Of a stretch of 37,836 bases of DNA, positions 31,425 through 37,836 are shown one piece after another (within the stretch, counting starts at the first letter, position 1; each line of letters opens with the position of its first letter). Under the pieces are notes generated by a model. That model saw only the letters and a list, made by a program, of their open reading frames with translations, ran no database searches and was not told where the DNA came from. Source of the stretch: Bacteroidia bacterium (lineage in GTDB: Bacteria > Bacteroidota > Bacteroidia > Bacteroidales > CAJPTX01); assembly GCA_905373665.1 (NCBI GenBank), contig CAJPTV010000004.1, positions 1-37,836 on the forward strand, given 5' to 3'. The position numbers and the translations under genes are program-made.

Positions 31425-34400
31425 ATGAACGAGCAAGAGTTCCAGCCCGATTACCTGTTTGAGGTCAGTTGGGAGGTTTGCAATAAGGTGGGGGGCATCC
31501 ACACCGTCGTCTCGACCAAGGCGCGGAGCATCGCCCAGATGTACAAGAGTGCCTACGTTGCCATAGGGCCCGACTTGTGGCGCGAGTCGGGGACGAACTC
31601 CGAGTTTATCGAACAAGAGACCTCGCTCAGTACATGGGCGCAGGAGGCGGTGCAGGATGGCGTACGGGTACGCGTTGGGCGGTGGAATATCCCCTCGAGC
31701 CCGCTGGTCATGCTGGTTGACTTTACGACCCTTTTTGCACGAAAGGACGAGATCTTGGCACAGCTGTGGGAGCAGTACCGTCTTGACTCCCTCTCGGGGC
31801 AGTGGGACTATATCGAGCCCCTCCTCTTCGGCTATGCAGCAGGACAGGCGATAGAGAGCTTCGTTTGCCGTCGCCTCACGATGCGCCATAAGGTGGTGGC
31901 ACAGTTCCACGAATGGATGACGGGGGGCGGTCTGCTTTACCTCCGCAAGGCACTCCCGCAAGTGGGGACGGTCTTCACCTCACACGCTACGGTGCTGGGA
32001 CGCTGCATGGCGGGCAACGGCATGTCGCTTTACAGCCAACTCGACAAAGTCGACCCCGATCAGATAGCGCGCGATTTCAACGTCGTACCTAAGCACTCGC
32101 TCGAGCGCCTGAGTGCGGAGCACGCCGACATCTTTACCACGGTCAGCGACCTAACGGCGCGGGAGTGTAAAGCCCTCTTGCGCAAAGAGGTGAACTTCGT
32201 AACCCCGAACGGGTTTGAACCTACCTTTGTGCCAGAACCGCAAGCGCTACAGACGCAACAGACCACGGCACGGCGGAAGTTCCTAGCGGTAGCCTCGGCA
32301 CTGTTAGGAACGCCCCTCCCAGAGGATGTCTTCCTGCTCGGGACGAGCGGACGCTACGAGTTCCGAAGCAAGGGGCTAGATGTCTTTATCGATGCCCTTG
32401 GTGAACTGAACCGTAAGGCGGACGCTAAGATGCGCCAGATGGTGGCATTTCTGCTTATCCCTGCGGGGAACAAGGGGGCGCGCGAAGATTTGCAACGCTG
32501 TCTTGCCGACGATCGTGCGGCAGAGCTCTGTCATGTCGAAGGAGAGCACTTTGCGACCCACGTCCTAGAACAGCCCGACGTTGACCCTATCCTAAGGCGT
32601 TTGCGTGAACAGGGCTTGCATAACCGCCCAGAGGATCGGGTAAAGGTCGTCTTCGTCCCGAGTTACCTCCAAGGCAATGACGGGATCTTTAACGTGCCCT
32701 ACTACCAGCTCCTCCTCGGGCTAGACCTTACGGTCTTTGCTTCGTACTACGAACCATGGGGCTATACGCCGCTCGAGAGCCTTGCTTTTGGCGTACCGAC
32801 GCTAACGACCACACTGGCGGGCTTCGGGCTATGGCTTGAGGACTCGCGTAAGAACTTGGGCGATGGTGCCTACGTGGTGAAGCGTGGCGAGGGCGATGAC
32901 CCAGAGGTGAGCGAAGCAATTGCTGCGAAGGTATTGGCATATAGCCAGCTGAAAAAAGAGAAGGTTGACCAAGCGCACGTCTTGGCAAAGGAGCTTTCGA
33001 CACTCGCAGAGTGGTCTAACCTTGTACAGCACTACCGCACAGCATATAGTCGCGCCCTTGAGGCGACGCGTCAGCGTAGTGGGGAGTTTGCCCCCTTACT
33101 GCAGCGACAAGAGATACCCAAGGTCGACTTACGGGCGAGTGTACCGCCTCCGCGCTGGACGCGTATGGTGGTGCAGCGTAATATCCCCGAGAAGCTCCTG
33201 CATTTAGACGAATTGGCAGGAAACCTCTGGTGGTGTTGGCAACCCGATGCGGAGGAACTCTTTGCCTCTATCGATCGTCAAGCGTGGGTGGCATGTGAGG
33301 GTAACCCCGTGATGCTCTTAGACCACATCCCCTACGCGCGTCTCGAACAGTTGGGGCAAGACAAGGAGTTCTTGTACCGCCTCGAAGGGGTCTACGAGCG
33401 CTTCCGAGCCTATATGGAGGCTGCAGAAAAGAAATCACCGACGAGCATTGGCTACTTCAGTATGGAGTATGGGCTACACTCGTCGCTTAAGCTCTATAGC
33501 GGCGGTTTGGGTGTCTTGGCTGGGGACTATCTGAAAGAGGCTTCGGATCAGAACCTTAACCTTATTGCCGTCGGACTGCTCTACCGCTATGGCTATTTTA
33601 CCCAGCAGCTCTCGCTCGGCGGGCAGCAGCTGGCCTCCTACAACCACCAGAACTTTAGCCAAACGCCCATCTTCCCCGTACGCGATGCGGAGGGGAATTG
33701 GATTACGATAGAGGTCGCCTTCCCTGGGCGGCGCGTGCAGGTACGCCTGTGGCGCGTCATGGTGGGGCGTATTCCGCTTTTCTTGTTGGATACGGACTTT
33801 GAAGGAAACAGCGAAGAGGATCGCACCATCACGCACTACCTCTATGGTGGTGACCAAGAGAACCGCTTCAAGCAGGAGATGATCCTCGGGATTGGGGGCG
33901 TACGTGCCCTTCAAGCTGCAGGCTGCGAGACGGAACTCTACCACCTTAACGAAGGACATGCGGCGTTTGCAGCCCTCGAGCGTCTGCGTCTCTTGATGCA
34001 CGAACAGCACTACAATTTTGAGGAGGCGCGCGAGCTCGTACGGGCTTCGACCCTCTTCACGACCCATACGCCCGTCCCGGCAGGTCACGACACCTTTACC
34101 GAGGATATGGTGCGCATCTACATGGCACACTACCCCGCTCGTTACAACATCAGTTGGGAAACCTTCATAGCCTTCGGGCGCGTCGACCCAACGAACCGAG
34201 CGGAGCGCTTCTCCATGAGTAACTTGGCAGCAAGCTTCTCGTCGGGGATGAACGGGGTGAGCAAGGTGCACGGCGAGGTGAGCCAAAAGATGTTTGCGGG
34301 GCTGTGGCCGGGGTACTATGCGAGCGAGAACTATGTCGGGTATGTGACCAACGGCGTACACTTCCCCACGTGGACTGCGCCCGTTTGGAAAGCAAAGCTC

Positions 34401-35663
34401 TGTGATGGCGGGAAGGGAACGCCGCATTGGGAACGGGTTAAGGAGATGCCCGTGGAAGAGATCTGGAGCATCCGTAAGGCGCTCAAGCAACAGCTGATTG
34501 ACCACGTGGTGAGCTCGATGTCGTCGCCCGAGATGGTGCGCTTCCATCCACCGAAACACCTCGTTGACATCCAAGAGAAGCTTAAGCCCGAGGTGCTGAC
34601 TATCGGCTTTGCCCGTCGCTTTGCGACCTACAAGCGTGCCCATCTCTTGCTGAGCGACCTCGACCGCCTTGCGGAGATAGTGAACAATCCGCGGCGTCCC
34701 GTACAGTTGCTTTTTGCTGGGAAGGCACATCCGCACGATATCGCGGGGCAAGATCTCATTAAGCGCATCTTCAACGTCTCGCTTATGCCCCAGTTCCGCG
34801 GCAAACTCATCTTCTTGCCGAACTACGATATGGATTTGGCACGCCGCATGGTGCAAGGGGTAGACGTATGGCTTAATACGCCGACCCGTCCGTTGGAGGC
34901 CTCGGGGACGAGTGGGATGAAGGCCGTAATGAACGGCGTGCTACACTTTAGCGTCCTTGACGGCTGGTGGGTCGAAGGGTACGAAGAAGGGGCAGGGTGG
35001 GCAATCACCAAAGAACGTACCTACGAGGCGCAAGAGATTCAAAATGAGCTCGACGCCGAGGTACTCTACTCGACCATTGAGAACGAAATCGCGCCGCTGT
35101 ACTACGACCGTAACGCACGAGAGTGCCCCGAGGGGTGGGTGCGCGCTATCCAAAAGAGCATGAGTGAGATCGCGCCACGCTTCTCAACCACGCGTATGCA
35201 GGCGGACTACATCGCAAAGTATTACGAACCCCAAGCGGGTTACCACCAAGAGCTCCTCGCAGAGGAGGGGACGGTGCTGCGCGAGCTCCTCGCATGGAAA
35301 GAGCGTATGTTGGAGAACTGGGAGAAGGTGAGCGTTATCCGTGCCGAGGGGATCGGGATGGGCTCGCAAGCCATCTTGACAGGGCAAGAGTATACGGGGA
35401 GCGTGGTGCTAGACTTAGCCGACCTCTCGCCCGAGGATGTGGGGGTTGAGCTCATCTTTACTGAGCTACGTCCGGGTGAGGACGAGGTCGTCATCCACGG
35501 GAGTCTACCCTACGTCTTTGACCATAGTAACGGACCGCGTGCGGAGTATCTTCTACGCTTTGCGCCGCCCTCACCTGGGGTCTTTGACGTAGCGATAAGG
35601 CTCTATGCTAAGAACGAGCACCTCCGTCAGCGGATGGACTTCGCGCTCGTACGGTGGGTGTAG
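31425..35663 (+). CDS. Fusion of GT3-type glycogen synthase and alpha-glucan phosphorylase
   Basis: This 1412-residue polypeptide combines two opposing activities. Residues ~1-545 are a GT3 (eukaryote-like) glycogen synthase: FEVSWEVCNKVGGIHTVV at the N-terminus and YYEPWGYTPLESLAFG carrying the E-x7-E catalytic pair. After a linker, residues ~585-670 match the DUF3417 domain that precedes many phosphorylases. From ~675 a GT35 phosphorylase follows, with YFSMEYGLH, YSGGLGVLAGDYLKEASD, GHAAFAALERLR and the PLP lysine Lys1166 in ASGTSGMKAVMNG. It would extend glycogen from NDP-glucose and release glucose-1-phosphate. It lies 44 bases after yifB, with no strong promoter seen. I see no break or frameshift. 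Confidence 0.9.
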   Translation: MNEQEFQPDYLFEVSWEVCNKVGGIHTVVSTKARSIAQMYKSAYVAIGPDLWRESGTNSEFIEQETSLSTWAQEAVQDGVRVRVGRWNIPSSPLVMLVDFTTLFARKDEILAQLWEQYRLDSLSGQWDYIEPLLFGYAAGQAIESFVCRRLTMRHKVVAQFHEWMTGGGLLYLRKALPQVGTVFTSHATVLGRCMAGNGMSLYSQLDKVDPDQIARDFNVVPKHSLERLSAEHADIFTTVSDLTARECKALLRKEVNFVTPNGFEPTFVPEPQALQTQQTTARRKFLAVASALLGTPLPEDVFLLGTSGRYEFRSKGLDVFIDALGELNRKADAKMRQMVAFLLIPAGNKGAREDLQRCLADDRAAELCHVEGEHFATHVLEQPDVDPILRRLREQGLHNRPEDRVKVVFVPSYLQGNDGIFNVPYYQLLLGLDLTVFASYYEPWGYTPLESLAFGVPTLTTTLAGFGLWLEDSRKNLGDGAYVVKRGEGDDPEVSEAIAAKVLAYSQLKKEKVDQAHVLAKELSTLAEWSNLVQHYRTAYSRALEATRQRSGEFAPLLQRQEIPKVDLRASVPPPRWTRMVVQRNIPEKLLHLDELAGNLWWCWQPDAEELFASIDRQAWVACEGNPVMLLDHIPYARLEQLGQDKEFLYRLEGVYERFRAYMEAAEKKSPTSIGYFSMEYGLHSSLKLYSGGLGVLAGDYLKEASDQNLNLIAVGLLYRYGYFTQQLSLGGQQLASYNHQNFSQTPIFPVRDAEGNWITIEVAFPGRRVQVRLWRVMVGRIPLFLLDTDFEGNSEEDRTITHYLYGGDQENRFKQEMILGIGGVRALQAAGCETELYHLNEGHAAFAALERLRLLMHEQHYNFEEARELVRASTLFTTHTPVPAGHDTFTEDMVRIYMAHYPARYNISWETFIAFGRVDPTNRAERFSMSNLAASFSSGMNGVSKVHGEVSQKMFAGLWPGYYASENYVGYVTNGVHFPTWTAPVWKAKLCDGGKGTPHWERVKEMPVEEIWSIRKALKQQLIDHVVSSMSSPEMVRFHPPKHLVDIQEKLKPEVLTIGFARRFATYKRAHLLLSDLDRLAEIVNNPRRPVQLLFAGKAHPHDIAGQDLIKRIFNVSLMPQFRGKLIFLPNYDMDLARRMVQGVDVWLNTPTRPLEASGTSGMKAVMNGVLHFSVLDGWWVEGYEEGAGWAITKERTYEAQEIQNELDAEVLYSTIENEIAPLYYDRNARECPEGWVRAIQKSMSEIAPRFSTTRMQADYIAKYYEPQAGYHQELLAEEGTVLRELLAWKERMLENWEKVSVIRAEGIGMGSQAILTGQEYTGSVVLDLADLSPEDVGVELIFTELRPGEDEVVIHGSLPYVFDHSNGPRAEYLLRFAPPSPGVFDVAIRLYAKNEHLRQRMDFALVRWV

Positions 35664-35690
35664 TACGTGCAGCTACTAGGGGTTCGCTCG

Positions 35691-37016
35691 ATGCGCTTCT
35701 TCATTGAAACGTACGGCTGTCAGATGAATGCCAATGACAGCGAAATTGTAGCTTCCCTCTTGGAGAGTACGGGCTTCCAGCTCGTACCCTCCAGCGAGGA
35801 GGCAGATATTATCCTTATCAACACCTGCGCCATACGTGACAACGCCGAGCAGCGTATCTATGGGCGCATTGCGCAGTATAAGAAGCTCAGACGTACGACA
35901 CGCAAGGGGCTCGTCATCGGCGTGCTGGGCTGTATGGCGGGGCGTGTGAAGGAGGAGCTCCTCTCGCCACGCGTGGGGGCAACGGTCGTCGTCGGTCCAG
36001 ACGGCTATCGTTACCTGCCCGAACTCTTGCGTGAGGCGGCTGGCGGCACGAAGGGGATTTATACCCGCCTCTCGCGTACCGAAACCTACGCAGAGATAGA
36101 GCCCTTGCGTTATGGCGGGAATCGCGTCTCGGCTTTTACCTCCATCATGCGGGGGTGCAATTATGCTTGCTCGTACTGTGTTGTACCCTTTACACGCGGA
36201 CCAGAACGAAGTCGGGACGTGGCGTCTATTTTGCAGGAAGTGCGCAAGCTTGCCGAACAGGGCTATCGTGAGGTAACGCTGCTGGGGCAAACGGTGGATA
36301 GTTACCGTTGGAAGTCGCCAGAGGGGCGCGTGGTCTCTTTTGCGGAGCTTTTGGCGCAAGTGGCAGAGGCTATACCCGCACTGCGGGTACGCTTTGCTAC
36401 CTCGCATCCGCACGATATGACCGAGGAGGTGTTGCGTGTCGTGGCTTCGTACCCCAATGTCTGCCCCCATATCCATTTACCCGTGCAGTCGGGCTCTACC
36501 GCGGTGCTCGAACGGATGAAACGCCGCTATACGCGCGAGGAGTATCTGACGCAAATCGAGCGGATACGTACCCTCTTGCCCGATGCTGCCATCACGACCG
36601 ACATCATCGCGGGCTTTACTGATGAAACGCAAGCCGAGCACGAAGAAACCCTCTCGCTGATGGAGACCGTACGCTTTGACCTTGCGTATATGTTTAAGTA
36701 CTCCGAACGACCTGGGACTTACGCCCAACGCCGTATGGGCGATACCGTCTCCGAGGAGGTGAAGAGTGCTCGCCTACAAGAGATTATCGACTTGCAACAG
36801 ACGCACTCCTTGGCTGTCAATCAGAGCCACGTCGGGCAGGTCTATGAGGTACTCGTGGAGGGCTATTCGCATAAGTCAGAGGCTGACCAGTGTGGGCGCA
36901 ATCCACAGAACCAGATGATAGTCTTCCCGTCGACGGGCTGCCCTGTAGGGACGCTCTTGCGGGTGCGCGTGACCGAGGCTACGGCGAATACACTGCTCGG
37001 GAGTGTCGTTTCATGA
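35691..37016 (+). CDS. miaB: tRNA-2-methylthio-N6-dimethylallyladenosine synthase
   Basis: This radical-SAM methylthiotransferase modifies A37 of tRNAs reading UNN codons. It has 441 residues. The N-terminal UPF0004 domain has Cys10 (ETYGCQMN), Cys46 (INTCAIRD) and Cys81 (VLGCMAGR) for one Fe-S cluster. The radical-SAM cluster is Cys156, Cys160 and Cys163 (GCNYACSYCVVPFTRG). A TRAM domain closes the protein. The ATG at 35691 is preferred over an in-frame GTG at 35667 because family homology starts with MRFFIETYGC. It is 27 bases after the fusion gene and its stop overlaps the next start. Confidence 0.95.
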   Translation: MRFFIETYGCQMNANDSEIVASLLESTGFQLVPSSEEADIILINTCAIRDNAEQRIYGRIAQYKKLRRTTRKGLVIGVLGCMAGRVKEELLSPRVGATVVVGPDGYRYLPELLREAAGGTKGIYTRLSRTETYAEIEPLRYGGNRVSAFTSIMRGCNYACSYCVVPFTRGPERSRDVASILQEVRKLAEQGYREVTLLGQTVDSYRWKSPEGRVVSFAELLAQVAEAIPALRVRFATSHPHDMTEEVLRVVASYPNVCPHIHLPVQSGSTAVLERMKRRYTREEYLTQIERIRTLLPDAAITTDIIAGFTDETQAEHEETLSLMETVRFDLAYMFKYSERPGTYAQRRMGDTVSEEVKSARLQEIIDLQQTHSLAVNQSHVGQVYEVLVEGYSHKSEADQCGRNPQNQMIVFPSTGCPVGTLLRVRVTEATANTLLGSVVS

Positions 37017-37780
37017 AAAGCGAGCTGACGATTACCCTCCTGCAGGCGGATAGCAAAGCTTGTGAGCGACAGGCAAACCTAGCGCACTATACCGAGCTGT
37101 TGACTGGGCTCGCGGAGGGGACGGATGTCCTCCTCTTACCCGAGATGTTCCCCACGGGCTTTCAGATGGATGCGGCTTACTTTGAACCTCACCGTGGCGA
37201 GGCGTTTACGTGGATGCAAGCAGTGGCGAAGCAGTATGACTGTGCCGTCGGGGGGAGTATTGCCGTGCAGGATGGGGGGCACAATTACAATCGGTTTTAT
37301 TGGGTAGAGCCCTCAGGGGCGAGCGTCCATTATGACAAACGCAACCTTTTTCTCCTTGCTAGCGAAGAGAAGGTCTTTACCGCGGGGAGTGAGCGTGTGG
37401 TGGTGCACCATCGTGGGTGGCGCTTGATGCTCCAGACGTGCTTTGACCTCCGTTTTCCTGAAACGGGACGTAGCCGAGGGGACTACGACGTGTTGCTTTA
37501 TACCGCTTCGTGGCCTGCAGCGCGCGACTTTGCGTGGCAGGCGTTACTCACGGCGCGGGCTATCGAAAACCAGTGTTATTTGGCGGCTGTAAACCGCGTC
37601 GGGCAGGATGGGAAGGGCTTCCCGCACGTCGGGCATTCCGTTGTCTTAGATTTCTTGGGGCAACCCATGGGGGGGCTACCTGATGGGGCAGAGGGGCTGC
37701 TGCGCGTCTCGTGTAGTGCGGAGCGATTGGGGAAGTTGAGAGCCTCCTTCCCGCTTTTCCCTCATGCGGAGGGGAGGTAA
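37013..37780 (+). CDS. Nitrilase-superfamily amidohydrolase, omega-amidase (YafV-like)
   Basis: This is a 255-residue carbon-nitrogen hydrolase. The catalytic triad is visible: Glu44 (LLLPEMFPTGF), Lys109 (HYDKRNLF) and Cys143 (QTCFDLRFPE). The MFPTGF and YDKRNLF motifs resemble YafV/omega-amidase enzymes, which hydrolyse alpha-ketoglutaramate or ketosuccinamate and so clean up transamination by-products. The ATG overlaps the miaB stop (ATGA), so translation is coupled. The frame is open further upstream inside miaB, but the first residues homologous to the family start at 37013. Confidence 0.9.
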   Translation: MKSELTITLLQADSKACERQANLAHYTELLTGLAEGTDVLLLPEMFPTGFQMDAAYFEPHRGEAFTWMQAVAKQYDCAVGGSIAVQDGGHNYNRFYWVEPSGASVHYDKRNLFLLASEEKVFTAGSERVVVHHRGWRLMLQTCFDLRFPETGRSRGDYDVLLYTASWPAARDFAWQALLTARAIENQCYLAAVNRVGQDGKGFPHVGHSVVLDFLGQPMGGLPDGAEGLLRVSCSAERLGKLRASFPLFPHAEGR

Positions 37781-37800
37781 GTCGTGCAAAAAAGAAATAC

Positions 37801-37808
37801 TACCTTTG
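37801..37808 (+). promoter_or_regulatory. -7 box at the right edge for a gene beyond the window
   Basis: TACCTTTG matches TAnnTTTG exactly and is identical to the yifB and smpB boxes. No start codon follows before the window ends at 37836. Confidence 0.5.
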
Positions 37809-37836
37809 CCTACAAAGAACTAACACACAACTAGCT

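Noticed and set aside
33474..34856. Long antisense open frame (about 460 codons) opposite the phosphorylase half
   Set aside because: It is a mirror of a strongly coding region in a GC-rich gene, with no promoter, family motif or domain; the sense frame has full catalytic motifs.
35676..36476. Antisense open frame of about 266 codons over miaB
   Set aside because: The sense strand encodes all MiaB cysteine motifs; the antisense frame shows no protein-like features.

Overview
The window looks like chromosomal DNA from a Bacteroidales bacterium, probably Porphyromonas or a close relative. Four things support this. One very large surface protein ends in a type IX secretion (T9SS) sorting domain. 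Promoters use the Bacteroidetes TAnnTTTG -7 box, and purine-rich ribosome-binding sites are generally absent. The gene content is typical of the phylum: a bacterial GH3 protein, an SbsA-Ig lipoprotein, a GT3-type glycogen synthase and a zinc-less sirtuin. The genus assignment is inference.

Layout from left to right. An 11-bp tandem repeat lies at the left edge, followed by uvrA (+). Next comes an EcoRII/Dcm-type restriction-modification pair (-). A run of mostly envelope genes follows (+): O-methyltransferase, Ig-like lipoprotein, MTH1187-type protein, outer-membrane barrel and RlpA. Then come trpS, GH3 and a sirtuin (+), and directly behind them a two-gene accessory module (+): an ABC/AAA15-type ATPase and a partner of unknown function. 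A conserved minus-strand block carries smpB, panC, panD, a YbhN-like membrane protein and radA. Upstream of smpB on the minus strand is a 2084-residue BspA/InlB-repeat T9SS cargo protein, preceded by a lytic transglycosylase. Two divergent DUF1016/YhcG-type PD-(D/E)XK nuclease genes follow, then yifB, a glycogen synthase-glucan phosphorylase fusion, miaB and a nitrilase-family omega-amidase (+).

Housekeeping functions (DNA repair, tRNA charging and modification, trans-translation, pantothenate synthesis, glycogen metabolism) form compact, nearly abutting gene strings. Three accessory, conflict-type modules sit between these blocks and look more A/T-rich by eye: the R-M pair, the ATPase plus partner, and the DUF1016 genes. 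Two carry signs of acquisition or rearrangement. A perfect 62-bp direct repeat of the yifB promoter and start codon brackets the plus-strand DUF1016 gene. A dispersed ~45-50 nt intergenic repeat lies beside both the R-M pair and the ATPase module.

The best candidates for something undescribed are the ATPase plus unknown-partner pair (13361-15246) and the 62-bp-repeat-bounded DUF1016 cassette (28248-29841). All calls come from reading the sequence; no database search was run.
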